From positions 1,364,001 through 1,428,000 of the forward strand of contig CP134604.1 of assembly GCA_021555105.2 (NCBI GenBank): a stretch of DNA of 64,000 nucleotides. Direction: 5' to 3'. The notes beneath the pieces were generated by a model. That model was not told the origin of the DNA. It made no database searches and was given only the letters and a program-made list of their open reading frames with translations. Position numbers and translations under genes: made by a program. Below, piece by piece: positions 25,359-34,303 of this stretch. The stretch is from Thalassospiraceae bacterium LMO-JJ14. GTDB taxonomy: Bacteria; Pseudomonadota; Alphaproteobacteria; Rhodospirillales; Casp-alpha2. Numbering within the stretch: the stretch's first letter is position 1; every line of letters begins with the position of its first letter.

Positions 25359-25841
25359 TTGAAGTATATAGATTATTTATCTTTCATCTTCATATTGGGG
25401 CTTGCCTCGGGCGTGGTTGGCTGTGCGGACGTAAGCGTTGAAAAAACCCGGACTTTCAATCCAGACGTTCAACCGCTTTTGAAACAACTCCACATGCAAT
25501 ACGGTTCAATGGCTTTGCGTAAGCAAAACGAAGGCAACCCGGACTCTGTACACCACTTCAACGCCAAAGCCCTGCAAGCGGCCGAAGGGCTGGTTGTGAA
25601 GGCAGATCAGCCTGCGGATGACGAGAGCCGAGATGCTTACCGGCGCCTGACGGCGGGGTTAACAGAAGCTGCCATGCCTGTGGACCCGGCCGTTAAGGCT
25701 AGGGCGCAGGTTATGTTCGATTGCTGGCTAGATGAGCGGGCGCAAGGCGTGGACAAGGATGATATCAAAGCCTGCAAACAGGAATTCGAGCGTGCGCTCC
25801 TGTCGATTGAAAGCGCATCAAGCGGCGTGGCTTTCCAATGA
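25359..25841 (+). CDS. Putative lipoprotein related to OmpA-family N-termini
   Basis: A 160-residue exported protein. The N-terminus MKYIDYLSFIFILGLASGVVGC is a lipoprotein signal with a lipobox at VVGC, so Cys22 should be lipidated. The C-terminal stretch MFDCWLDERAQGVDKDDIKACKQEFERAL resembles the FDCWxEQ...DIAACR segment found ahead of the OmpA domain in some alphaproteobacterial outer-membrane lipoproteins, but no peptidoglycan-binding OmpA domain follows. Two cysteines there may form a disulfide. Function unknown. TTG start; its last four bases overlap the downstream receiver-kinase gene. Confidence 0.7.
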   Translation: MKYIDYLSFIFILGLASGVVGCADVSVEKTRTFNPDVQPLLKQLHMQYGSMALRKQNEGNPDSVHHFNAKALQAAEGLVVKADQPADDESRDAYRRLTAGLTEAAMPVDPAVKARAQVMFDCWLDERAQGVDKDDIKACKQEFERALLSIESASSGVAFQ

Positions 25842-27001
25842 CGCTCAATCTCATCATTGTTGACGGGAATCCGGCGGATCTTGCGATCATTCGGCGTATG
25901 CTGAACTCAAGCGATCTTGATGTCGAGCTTACCGAATTGGTTTGTGCGCGTGATTTCCTCGCGTTGCCGCTCTCTGAATACGATTGCGCCTTGATTGATG
26001 CCCGGCTTCCTGACCGTGACGGCATAGAGTCACTGGCCGAATCCTGTAGCGGGAAATCCTATCCACCGTGCCCGATGATCGTGATGTCGAACCACGGGGA
26101 CGAGCATACGGCTGCGCGTGCCTTCAAGGCAGGGGCCAACGATTATCTGATCAAAGACTCGATGACGCCGAACAGTCTTAGGCGGACCGTCGTCAATGCC
26201 ATCGACAAATGGCATACAGAAGATGCGATGCGCAATGACTGGGAATGGCAACGGCATGCACTTCGCGATGCTGAACGCGCGAATACCGCCAAATCGCGGT
26301 TCATCGCCAATCTTTCCCATCAGCTGCGCACGCCACTGACGACTATCATAGGTTTCTCGGAGCTTATCGAAGTTGCCGGTCTTGGCGACGATCGAGAAAA
26401 CTGGGAAAGATATAAACACTATGCTGGCCATATCAGCAGTTGCGCGCGCGAAGTCCTGGAATTGATGAACGGGATTATCGATCTGGCGCGCATTGAAAAT
26501 GGCGAAACCCCGGTTACCACGTCCAGCTTTGATCCGAGGCAGGCGCTGAAAGAAGTAATCGATGCCTTTTCAGAACACGCAATAAATGCCCATGTTGGAC
26601 TTCGTGTCGATGACCGGATGGCGCCGCATTTAATGGTTTCGGACGATCGTGCCATCATGGTCATTATGACCAACCTTTTGTCGAACGCTATCAAGTTCAC
26701 ACCTGCCGGGCGGCACGTTCAGGTGCATTTACGGGAACTGGATGGTGATAAATGCCTGTTTTCCGTCGCTGATGCCGGGTCTGGGATGACGCCGGATGAC
26801 CTGCGTGAGGTGACGCGGCCCTTCGAACAGTACAGGGCGCAAGTCATGTCGTCCGGGAATGAAGTAGGTATCGGATTGCCCCTGGTGAACTCGCTTGTCC
26901 AGACGCTGGGCGGCGATCTGAAATTCGACACCACGCCAGGCATAGGCACGACGGCGACGGTGGTTTTGCCGAAATCGGTTTCCGGTGAGGCCTCGCAGTA
27001 A
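25838..27001 (+). CDS. Receiver-histidine kinase fusion
   Basis: A 387-residue soluble protein with an N-terminal receiver domain (1-120: Asp9, phosphoacceptor Asp54 in LIDARLPDRDG, Lys105 in DYLIKDS) joined to HisKA (His160 in NLSHQLRTPLTTIIGF) and HATPase_c (LLSNAIKFT, DAGSGM, GIGLPLVNS). The residue after the phospho-His is Gln, not the usual acidic one, seen in a minority of kinases and possibly slowing autophosphorylation. The second G2 glycine pattern is also slightly off (VGIGLPL). Receiver-first kinases relay a signal from another kinase. ATGA overlap with the upstream lipoprotein suggests they work together. Confidence 0.88.
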   Translation: MTLNLIIVDGNPADLAIIRRMLNSSDLDVELTELVCARDFLALPLSEYDCALIDARLPDRDGIESLAESCSGKSYPPCPMIVMSNHGDEHTAARAFKAGANDYLIKDSMTPNSLRRTVVNAIDKWHTEDAMRNDWEWQRHALRDAERANTAKSRFIANLSHQLRTPLTTIIGFSELIEVAGLGDDRENWERYKHYAGHISSCAREVLELMNGIIDLARIENGETPVTTSSFDPRQALKEVIDAFSEHAINAHVGLRVDDRMAPHLMVSDDRAIMVIMTNLLSNAIKFTPAGRHVQVHLRELDGDKCLFSVADAGSGMTPDDLREVTRPFEQYRAQVMSSGNEVGIGLPLVNSLVQTLGGDLKFDTTPGIGTTATVVLPKSVSGEASQ

Positions 27002-27004
27002 GCC

Positions 27005-28279
27005 TTAAACGTTGTCGAAGCGGCCCAGGGAATAAGCTGAAATATCGATATTCGGGGTCTCGTCCATGGCGAGAGCGGCGACAATCCTGCCGGTCATGGG
27101 CGCCGCGGTCAGTCCCAGATGGCCATGCCCGAATGCCGAAATTACACCGGGCAGGCCCGGCACCAAACCGATGGCGGGTAACGTGTCCGGGAATGAAGGG
27201 CGCTGCCCCATCCAGACTTCGCGGGCCTCTGCATTGAGTTTCGGCAACAACCGTTTCGCCGGTCCGGCCAGCACATGGGCACGGCGGTAATCCGGTGGAT
27301 GGTCGAGACCCGCGAATTCCGCCGTGCCGGCACAGCGAATACCCGCGGACATGCTGGAAGCGACGAACTTTGAATCCGTCACCATGACGGAATTGTTGAG
27401 CGTCACACCCGGATCGGTGAAGACGATGTGATAACCGCGCTCGGATTCCAGCGGTACTTTAATGCCGTGCGGTTTCAGTAGTTTTGCAGACCACGGGCCG
27501 GCACTGAGAACGACCTTATCGGCGGTTTTCGTGCCGGCATCGGTTTCAAGCGTAACGCCGCCACCCGCGATCGGCTTGATGGCGTTGACCCGCGCCTTCA
27601 GCAGGGTGCCGCCCGCGGATTGGAATTTCTCGGCTAGTACCTTGCCGATGGCGCCCGGATCGATGGCGCGTCCCTGACCTTTGATCAGGATCGCCGCTTT
27701 GTATTCAGGCGAGATATCCGGTTCCACATCTTGCAGGGCTTTGCCGTCGATCAGTTCCAGCGGCACGCCGCGTTCCCTGCGGATGCGCCATTCAAGATTT
27801 TCAAGATTGGCTTTTTCAGGGTCGCGGTATGCGAAGACATACATGGAATCGCGAACAAGGTCTTCGTGCCCCGTACCGGACAGGTGATGCCGGAAAAGTT
27901 CCACCGTCGGGCGGTGAAGCTGCAGCATGGCATCGGCAATGGCGGGGATGCGGTCTGCGCGCCCGGCGGCGAAGAACTGAATCATCCAGGGCAGAAACTT
28001 GGGCAGGTAAGACCAGCGGAGTGCGACCGGACCTTCCGGATCGAGCAGCCATTTTGGGACATTTTTCCATAGCCCTGGCATCGATTGTGGCACGCATGAC
28101 CAGGTCGAGATCACGCCGGCATTGCCGTAGGACGCCGCATCCGCCGGCGGGTTCGGATCGATCAGGGTGACTGTGAGCCCGCGCTCGATCAGCGATAATG
28201 CCGAGCAGATACCGACGATGCCGGCTCCGACGACGGCATGGCCAAGATTCTCGGGCCCGTCGGCCTGAGGCTTTGTCAT
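27005..28279 (-). CDS. DadA-like FAD-dependent D-amino-acid dehydrogenase
   Basis: A 424-residue flavoenzyme of the DAO/DadA family, oxidising a D-amino or secondary amino acid to the keto or imino acid. FAD motif at the start (HAVVGAGIVGICSALSLIERGLTVTLID), the family segment DAASYGNAGVIS, and the C-terminal SAFGHGHLGLTAAPMTGRIVAAL. Start chosen at 28279, which has AAGGAA nine bases upstream and lies 13 bases after the TRAP permease stop, so it is the third gene of the TAXI operon. The transporter therefore probably brings in its amino-acid substrate (inference). The frame is open further upstream but overlaps the permease. Confidence 0.92.
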   Translation of the reverse strand: MTKPQADGPENLGHAVVGAGIVGICSALSLIERGLTVTLIDPNPPADAASYGNAGVISTWSCVPQSMPGLWKNVPKWLLDPEGPVALRWSYLPKFLPWMIQFFAAGRADRIPAIADAMLQLHRPTVELFRHHLSGTGHEDLVRDSMYVFAYRDPEKANLENLEWRIRRERGVPLELIDGKALQDVEPDISPEYKAAILIKGQGRAIDPGAIGKVLAEKFQSAGGTLLKARVNAIKPIAGGGVTLETDAGTKTADKVVLSAGPWSAKLLKPHGIKVPLESERGYHIVFTDPGVTLNNSVMVTDSKFVASSMSAGIRCAGTAEFAGLDHPPDYRRAHVLAGPAKRLLPKLNAEAREVWMGQRPSFPDTLPAIGLVPGLPGVISAFGHGHLGLTAAPMTGRIVAALAMDETPNIDISAYSLGRFDNV

Positions 28280-28292
28280 TTCAGCAGTTCCT

Positions 28293-30389
28293 TCAGGTGG
28301 TCGCGGCGCTGGTTTCGGCAGTCTGTGCACGCCAGCCGAGATATTGCTGTGCGGCGACAGGAGCAAAGAAGACCAGAGCCCAAAGATCGCTCTCGACACC
28401 GGGCGCGATCAGGAACAACCCGGCAAGTGCTGAAAGCACACGCACGGGGCCCGGCATCGGCGCCAAGCAGTAAGCCGACACGCACATCGCCATGAGGACG
28501 ACCCCGACCCCGCAGGTCAGCGTTGTCGAAAGGAAGGCGCTGAGGGTGTAGTACTCGGGGAGGACAATCAGCATTGCCGGAGAATAAACAAACACCATCG
28601 GTACAATCAGCTTGCCGATGCCGAGTGTAAACGCCGAGACGCCGGTTCTGAATGGGTTGGCGTTGGCAATACCGGCCGCCGCATAAGCGGATGCGCAGAC
28701 CGGGGGCGTGATCTCGGAAATGACGCCGTAGTAGAGCACGAACAGATGCGAAGCCAATGGTGGCACACCCAGCTTGCCCAATGCCGGCTGGGCAACGGTC
28801 GCCAGCATGATGTAAAGCGCCGTCGTCGGCAGCCCGGCGCCCATCAGGATGCAGGTGATGGCAATCATGACCAGCGACACGAACAGGGTGATCCCAGGAA
28901 CCTGGAAATCCGAGAACGGGATGAAGCTCAGGATCGGGTAAAGTCCTTCGGCGATGGTCTGCGCGCTATTGGTGACCATGAAGCCGAGACGGAAGCCGAG
29001 GCCTGTCGAGTTGACGACACCGACGACGATGCCGATGGCGGCACAAACGGCGCCGACGGCGAGAGCATATTTAACCCCAAGCGCACAGCCTTCCAGCACG
29101 TCGCGAACGGTGATCCGATGCATCGGGTTCAGGAAGCCGATCGCCAGGGCTGACGTAATCCCCCAGAATGCGGCCATATTCGGCGAGAAGCCGCTGAACA
29201 GCACATAAATCAGCACGCCCAGCGGGGCCGCTGTCGGCCAACCGCGTTTGACCACACCCCACAGCTTGGGAATTTCTTCGGACGGCAGGCCCTTGAGCCC
29301 GAGACGCTTGGCCTGGAAGTGGACGATGCAGAGAACGCCGATGTAATGCATCGCCGCCGGTGCAATGGCGGCGACCACGATGGTGGTGTAGGGCACTTCC
29401 AGGAATTCGGCCATGACGAACGCGGCGGCACCCATGATCGGCGGTGTGATCTGTCCACCGGCACTGGCGGCGGCTTCAACGCCGCCGGCAAGGTGGCCGG
29501 GGTAACCCATACGTTTCATGTTGGGGATCGTCAGCGATCCGGTGGACACCGTGTTGGCGATGGACGATCCGGAAATGGTGCCGAAGAAGGCCGACGAGAC
29601 GACGCTGACCTTGGCCAAGCCGCCGGTATAGCGCCCGGCAATGACCGTGGCGATGTCGACAAAGAACTGGCCGAGGCCCATGCGCTGCGCCAGCACGCCG
29701 AACAGAACGAAATGGAATACGACGGTTGAAACGATCCACAGCGTCACGCCGTAAATCCCTTCGGCAGGGAAGTACATGTTGTTGATGTATTGCGCCCAGC
29801 TGATGCCCGGATGCTTCAGAATCTGGATCGGAATGTACTGACCGAAGATGGCATAGCCGGTGAAGATCAGGATGATGATCGGCACGATAATGCCGAGCGA
29901 GCGGCGCACCGCTTCCAGCAGCACGATGATCAGCAGCGTGCCGAAGACGATATCGATATCCATCGGATTGCCCTGGCGCAGCACCTGGTCGGGCATCTTC
30001 AGATGGTAACCGAAAATGTTCCAGTCGATGGCGAACCACGTGACGCCGATATAGAGCGAGCACGCAACCCCGACGATGATGAAAACCCAGTCCCAGATAG
30101 GTACGTTAGAATAACGCCACCAAGTGTTGGGCCGAGGATCCCCGCCCAAGCCGCTTTTGAGTGCTGGAAAGCCGATAAACACCAGCAGGATCACCCCGGA
30201 CATATGGAATCCCATGTGCCAGTAGTCGATCGGGGTGCCGAGCCCGGCTGTCAGATAATGATAAAGTGCGAATAAAATTGAAAAAGCGAATGAGAACTTC
30301 AGGAGTACAGGGCCGAGTGCCCGGGTATTCAGGCCGGAATCATATTTTCGTTCCAGTTCCTCGGCTTTTTTAATATCGAACTCAGCCAT
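28293..30389 (-). CDS. TAXI-TRAP fused permease (4TM/12TM)
   Basis: Fused DctQ-DctM type permease of the TAXI-TRAP family, 698 residues with many hydrophobic segments. Seen: N-terminal part with four helices (about 25-200), then the large DctM-like part with FFGTISGSSIANTVSTGSLTIPNMKRMGY (about 275-305), GGQITPPIMGAAAFVMAE and GAGLPTTALYIMLATVAQPALGKLGV, the family hallmark loops. It imports a carboxylate or amino acid with sodium. Start set at MAEFDIKKAEEL; an ATG 18 bases upstream (30407) is an alternative, neither has a strong ribosome site. Downstream of the receptor gene and upstream of dadA-like. Confidence 0.93.
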   Translation of the reverse strand: MAEFDIKKAEELERKYDSGLNTRALGPVLLKFSFAFSILFALYHYLTAGLGTPIDYWHMGFHMSGVILLVFIGFPALKSGLGGDPRPNTWWRYSNVPIWDWVFIIVGVACSLYIGVTWFAIDWNIFGYHLKMPDQVLRQGNPMDIDIVFGTLLIIVLLEAVRRSLGIIVPIIILIFTGYAIFGQYIPIQILKHPGISWAQYINNMYFPAEGIYGVTLWIVSTVVFHFVLFGVLAQRMGLGQFFVDIATVIAGRYTGGLAKVSVVSSAFFGTISGSSIANTVSTGSLTIPNMKRMGYPGHLAGGVEAAASAGGQITPPIMGAAAFVMAEFLEVPYTTIVVAAIAPAAMHYIGVLCIVHFQAKRLGLKGLPSEEIPKLWGVVKRGWPTAAPLGVLIYVLFSGFSPNMAAFWGITSALAIGFLNPMHRITVRDVLEGCALGVKYALAVGAVCAAIGIVVGVVNSTGLGFRLGFMVTNSAQTIAEGLYPILSFIPFSDFQVPGITLFVSLVMIAITCILMGAGLPTTALYIMLATVAQPALGKLGVPPLASHLFVLYYGVISEITPPVCASAYAAAGIANANPFRTGVSAFTLGIGKLIVPMVFVYSPAMLIVLPEYYTLSAFLSTTLTCGVGVVLMAMCVSAYCLAPMPGPVRVLSALAGLFLIAPGVESDLWALVFFAPVAAQQYLGWRAQTAETSAATT

Positions 30390-30420
30390 AATCCAAACAC
30401 CCGCCATAAATGGATAAAGA

Positions 30421-30487
30421 GACGGACAGGAGCCCGTCGAAAATTACAAAGAAAATCGGCGAGACGTGCCTTTCAGCGCGTCCCGCC
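30421..30487 (-). terminator. Hairpins between TAXI receptor and permease genes
   Basis: On the minus strand a 12-pair stem with one mismatch (30476-30487 with 30458-30469, 6-base loop) is followed by a T-rich stretch, and a second smaller stem (GACGG/CCGTC type, 30421-30438) comes next. No strong T tract. Such hairpins commonly protect the receptor mRNA or cut down read-through, so that the binding protein is made in excess over the permease. Confidence 0.55.
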
Positions 30488-30503
30488 AATCTCATACGGC
30501 TGA

Positions 30504-31496
30504 TTACTTGATCAGGCCGGCTTCTTTGTAGAACTTCTCGGCACCCGGGTGGATCGGGATCAGCACGCCCTTGAGGGCGGTTTCGAGCTGAATTGCTTTA
30601 CCCTTCGAGTGACCTTTGTCGAGCAGCTTGCGGGTGTTCTTGTTCCACAAGGCTTTCGTGATGTCATAGATCAGATCATCCGGTTGGTTGGCACCGGTGA
30701 TCAACTGACCGTTCACGGCAACCGTCGGCACATCGTAGGTGATGTTTTCGTAGGTGCCGGCGGGGATCAGCGACTCGACATAGTAAGGAATGATGCCGTT
30801 GATCGTTTTCTGGTCGTCAGCAGTGAACTTGTAGAGCTCGAAGCCCTTGGTCGAGCCCAACTGGATCAGGGCTGCGAACGGTGTACCGCCGGCGTAGAAG
30901 AACGCATCGAGCTGACCATCGGCCAGGCGCTGCGTGCTCTGACCAAGGCCCAGTTCGTTCTCGTCAGCCTTGATGCCGTATTTTTTGAGGATCATGCGCA
31001 CCGAAACCTGGGTGCCCGAACCGGCTGCAGCAACACCAACGCTTTTGCCGTTCAGATCCTTGAGGCCAGACAGGGTGGAACCCTTCGGCGTTACAAGATG
31101 CATGTCTTCCGGATACAGGTTGGCGATGATGCGAATGTTCTTCTTGGCATTGCCTTTGAACTTGCCTTCGCCGTTGTAACCTTGCGTCACGCTCTGCGCA
31201 CCGGCGAGGCCGGCGTCGAGCTGACCTGCATCGATGGCGTTAACGTTGGCGACGGATGCATTGGTCGAAACTGCGATGGCGACCAGGCCCGCCACGCCGC
31301 AGCTACCGCCCTTGTCGCACGGGCGTGAGCCCGGCGGGTTGGAGATCGCGTTGGCGATGAGGCCGCCAATCGGATAGTAGGTGCCACCGGCGCCGCCGGT
31401 GCCGATGCGCCAGAATTTCATTTCCTGGGCTTCGGCAACGCTGCCGAGAGCAATGGTTGCGACCGCGGCTGCGGTCAAAAGCTTAATGTGTTTCAT
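30504..31496 (-). CDS. TAXI-family TRAP solute receptor
   Basis: Periplasmic binding protein of the TAXI family (330 residues), typified by FWRIGTGGAGGTYYPIGGLIANAIS right after the signal peptide (cleavage near residue 23, VAEA). Also seen: SVANVNAIDAGQLDAGLAGAQ and KSVGVAAAGSGTQVSVRMILKKYGI, the usual second-lobe motif. A Cys pair (CDKGGSC) is an unusual insertion. Start chosen at 31496: GGGAG lies about ten bases upstream, while an ATG three codons earlier is too close to it. First gene of the TAXI operon; divergent from a LysR gene. Confidence 0.95.
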   Translation of the reverse strand: MKHIKLLTAAAVATIALGSVAEAQEMKFWRIGTGGAGGTYYPIGGLIANAISNPPGSRPCDKGGSCGVAGLVAIAVSTNASVANVNAIDAGQLDAGLAGAQSVTQGYNGEGKFKGNAKKNIRIIANLYPEDMHLVTPKGSTLSGLKDLNGKSVGVAAAGSGTQVSVRMILKKYGIKADENELGLGQSTQRLADGQLDAFFYAGGTPFAALIQLGSTKGFELYKFTADDQKTINGIIPYYVESLIPAGTYENITYDVPTVAVNGQLITGANQPDDLIYDITKALWNKNTRKLLDKGHSKGKAIQLETALKGVLIPIHPGAEKFYKEAGLIK

Positions 31497-31837
31497 GTGC
31501 GTCATTCTCCCTGTGAGTTCATTCGCGTGAATTTTCGACACCGCCCTACATTGATTGTGACTGGTGCGGTCGATATTGGCGCATTGCTTGAAAATGTCAT
31601 TTATCGTTGGTTTCTCGCCCCCTGCGCCGTTTTTCGACACCCGCACGTACGTCACATCAGATACACGCAGTGTCTAGCCTTAGACTCTCAAAGGCTAACA
31701 CTATGTTGTCAAATTCATTTTAACCGAGACCCTATGCGTTTATGTTATATATTGTTTGCAGTGCACCAATTATTCACTACGAATGAACTGCTTTCAAACC
31801 GCCCGAAAACTGTCTGAAAAATCCGGAGCGCGACGCC
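31497..31837. promoter_or_regulatory. Divergent TAXI/LysR control region
   Basis: 341 bases between divergent genes. The clearest feature is a dyad with arms AGTGTCTAGCCTT (31669-31681) and AAGGCTAACACT (31691-31702), complementary except for one extra base, with a 9-base spacer. It is 136 bases upstream of the LysR start. LysR proteins bind such interrupted dyads (T-N11-A type), so I infer autoregulation and control of the TAXI operon. No other gene is seen here. Confidence 0.6.
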
Positions 31838-32740
31838 ATGTCCCTTAATCTCAAGCAGATCGAAGCCTTCCGTGCCGTCATGTTGACCGGTACCATGGTC
31901 CGCGCGGCAGAGGCGCTTTACGTATCGCAGCCGGCCGTCAGCCGTTTGATCGCCGACCTGGAACGCGATCTGGGTTATCTGCTGTTTAACCGTACCCGTG
32001 GCCGGTTGCAGCCGACGGAAGAAGGCAATGCGCTGTATGCCGAAGTGCAGCGCTCGTTCGTCGGTTTGTCGCAGGTTGAGACGGCAGCGCGGGCGCTGGC
32101 CAGAGATTCGTCAGGCGTTCTGCGTATCGTTGCCATGCCGTCGTTGACCGGCGAGCCGTTAACACGGGCCATTGCGGTTTACGCCCGCGAGAATCCCGAT
32201 GTTTCGTTCGAGGTCGAAGTCCGTCCGCGCCGTCAAGTTGTCGAATGCATTGCCGCCCAGCAATACGATATCGGTGTCACGACACTGCCGGTAGACATGC
32301 CGAGCATCGATGTCCGACAGTTGAGCGAGGGTAATTCTGTCTGCGTCGTGCCGGCGGATCACCCTTTGGCGGCAAAGGACGTCATCCATGCCCAAGATCT
32401 GGAAGGGGAGCCTTTCGTCTCGTTTTCAACCGATACGCTGTTCCGTATTCGTGTCGACCGGATATTCGAGGATCTGGGTGTGACCCGGCGCATGAGATTT
32501 GAAACCAGGACGGCGGAGGTCGCGTGCAACCTGGTTGCCGAAGGCGCGGGTGTGGCCATCGTCGGGACCTGGGACGTGCCGGCTTCCAATCGACCCGAGC
32601 TTGTATTGCGGGCTTTCGAGCCGGCATTACCGTTGCGCATCGGCGCGTTGGTCCCGGCACACAGGCCTTCGTCACGGCGTGTGGAAATGTTCATCGATAC
32701 CTTGGCGACTTCCTATGGCGAGACTTCCATGCCGCACTGA
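31838..32740 (+). CDS. LysR-family transcriptional regulator
   Basis: A 300-residue LysR-type regulator. Helix-turn-helix at about 4-62 (LKQIEAFRAVMLTGTMVRAAEALYVSQPAVSRLIADLERDLGYLLFNRTRGRLQPTEEG), then a periplasmic-binding-fold effector domain from about 90. It lies between the divergent TAXI operon and the flavoenzyme operon on its own strand 131 bases downstream, so it is the likely controller of uptake and oxidation. Relatives of this helix-turn-helix (as in NocR/OccR-type regulators) respond to opines or amino acids, which would fit the neighbours, but the ligand is inferred. Confidence 0.93.
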   Translation: MSLNLKQIEAFRAVMLTGTMVRAAEALYVSQPAVSRLIADLERDLGYLLFNRTRGRLQPTEEGNALYAEVQRSFVGLSQVETAARALARDSSGVLRIVAMPSLTGEPLTRAIAVYARENPDVSFEVEVRPRRQVVECIAAQQYDIGVTTLPVDMPSIDVRQLSEGNSVCVVPADHPLAAKDVIHAQDLEGEPFVSFSTDTLFRIRVDRIFEDLGVTRRMRFETRTAEVACNLVAEGAGVAIVGTWDVPASNRPELVLRAFEPALPLRIGALVPAHRPSSRRVEMFIDTLATSYGETSMPH

Positions 32741-32871
32741 GGTGAAAACGTCTGAGCCACGATGTCAGGCCTCAATATAATATTTTGGCATAGATAAGGC
32801 ATATTTTCTGATTTGACTTATGTGCTGCGCTGACGGTTTCCTGTACACCGAAACAGGGAGGAGCCCCGAAG

Positions 32872-34023
32872 ATGCCGGACATAACGGCACCCGGAAAATC
32901 TGTGGGAAATTTTGACGTCGCCGTCATCGGTGGCGGCATGATTGGCCCGGCAATATCGCTGGGGCTTCTCGAGCGCGGTCTCAGCGTCTGCATCCTCGAT
33001 GAAGGTGACGACGTGTTGCGCGTGGCGCGGGGCAATTTCGGCCTGGTGTGGTTCCAGGGCAAGGGCTTCGGCATGCCCCGATATGTCGACTGGACGCGGC
33101 GCTCGGCGGCGCTATATCCGGATTTTGCGGCGGAGCTTCAGGAACACACCGGAGTCGATGTAGGTCATGCCAACCCGGGCGGACTGGAACTGTTGCTGGG
33201 CGAAGAGGAACTGGCGCATCGTCGGCACTTCATCGGACAAATTTACCAACAGGGCGGGGGCAGGAAATATGAGGTTGAGTTTCTAGACCGCAAGCAGGTC
33301 GATGATATGTTGCCGGGTATCGTCCTGGGCGACGAGGTTGTCGGCGCGTCCTACAGTCCCGTCGACGGACACGTCAATCCGTTGTTTCTGCTTCGCGCCA
33401 TGCACACCCGGTTTCAGCAGGCAGGCGGCCGGTATCTGCCGCATCACCGTGTCTCGGCAGTGCGCCGAACCGGTGACGCCTACGAGTTGAGCACGAAAGC
33501 CGGCACCGTCAGCGCCGCCAAGGTCGTCATCGCGGCGGGGCATGGCCTGAAGGAACTGGGGCCGCCGCTGGGACTCGACATTCCGATCCGCCCGCAGCGC
33601 GGCCACATTCTGGTCACCGAACGCACGAAACAGATACTGCCGATGCCGATGAGTGCGTTTCGCCAAACGGTTGAAGGTTCGATCATGTTGGGCGTATCGG
33701 CGGAAGAGGCAGGCTACAACGATGCCGTCGATACGGCCACGGTGGCCAGAATCGCCGAGCGCGCGAGCCGGACCATTCCGGCACTCAGGCATCTCAATAT
33801 CGTCCGCAGCTGGGCGGCGCTCAGGGTGCTGACACCGGACAAATGCCCGGTCTATGCCGAGTCTGAAAGTCATCCCGGTGTCTATGCCATCGCCTCTCAT
33901 AGTGGCGTGACGCTGGCAGCGGTAAATGCCAAGGTTGCGGCGAACTGGATTGCCGGCGATCCGGCCCCTGAAGAATTCGAGGCCTTTGGCGTGGAGAGGT
34001 TCGATGCTCAAAAGACGGCATAG
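32872..34023 (+). CDS. FAD-dependent oxidoreductase, HcnC/OoxB-like subunit
   Basis: A 383-residue DAO-family flavoprotein. N-terminal FAD motif DVAVIGGGMIGPAISLGLLERGLSVCILDE, then family segments GNFGLVWFQGKGFG and PQRGHILVTER, ending IASHSGVTLAAVNAKVAANWI. Together with the two following genes it matches the HcnC (glycine/opine/proline oxidase beta subunit) arrangement: catalytic flavoprotein, small ferredoxin, FAD/NAD-type flavoprotein. Its end overlaps the ferredoxin gene by 20 bases. Likely substrate a secondary or D-amino acid. Confidence 0.9.
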   Translation: MPDITAPGKSVGNFDVAVIGGGMIGPAISLGLLERGLSVCILDEGDDVLRVARGNFGLVWFQGKGFGMPRYVDWTRRSAALYPDFAAELQEHTGVDVGHANPGGLELLLGEEELAHRRHFIGQIYQQGGGRKYEVEFLDRKQVDDMLPGIVLGDEVVGASYSPVDGHVNPLFLLRAMHTRFQQAGGRYLPHHRVSAVRRTGDAYELSTKAGTVSAAKVVIAAGHGLKELGPPLGLDIPIRPQRGHILVTERTKQILPMPMSAFRQTVEGSIMLGVSAEEAGYNDAVDTATVARIAERASRTIPALRHLNIVRSWAALRVLTPDKCPVYAESESHPGVYAIASHSGVTLAAVNAKVAANWIAGDPAPEEFEAFGVERFDAQKTA

Positions 34024-34303
34024 CGATGCGGCCGTGGTGCGGATCAGCATCGACGGCGAGCAGGTCGAGGCACGGGCCGGCGAAAGTGTCGCCGCTGCGG
34101 TTTTGGCGCATACGGAAGGTGCGACCCGGACCACGCCTCTCAGTGATGCACCGCGCGCGCCGTATTGCATGATGGGTGTGTGCTTTGAATGCCTGATGGA
34201 AATCGACGGCGTCGCCAATCGTCAGGCCTGCATGATACGCGTCGCGGACGGAATGTCGGTGAAGCGCCAGCAGGGCGCACGTAGTGTGGAGGGTAGAGAA
34301 TGA
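34004..34303 (+). CDS. Small [2Fe-2S] subunit, HcnA-like
   Basis: A 99-residue iron-sulfur protein of the HcnA/OoxX type. The cluster ligands are visible: YCMMGVCFECLMEIDGVANRQAC, i.e. C-x4-C-x2-C followed by a fourth Cys 11 residues later, plus an N-terminal beta-grasp half (VRISIDGEQVEARAGESVAAAVLAH). It carries electrons between the two flavoproteins of the complex. The start ATG overlaps the upstream gene by 20 bases and the stop overlaps the next ATG (ATGA). Such short genes are easily missed. Confidence 0.92.
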   Translation: MLKRRHSDAAVVRISIDGEQVEARAGESVAAAVLAHTEGATRTTPLSDAPRAPYCMMGVCFECLMEIDGVANRQACMIRVADGMSVKRQQGARSVEGRE

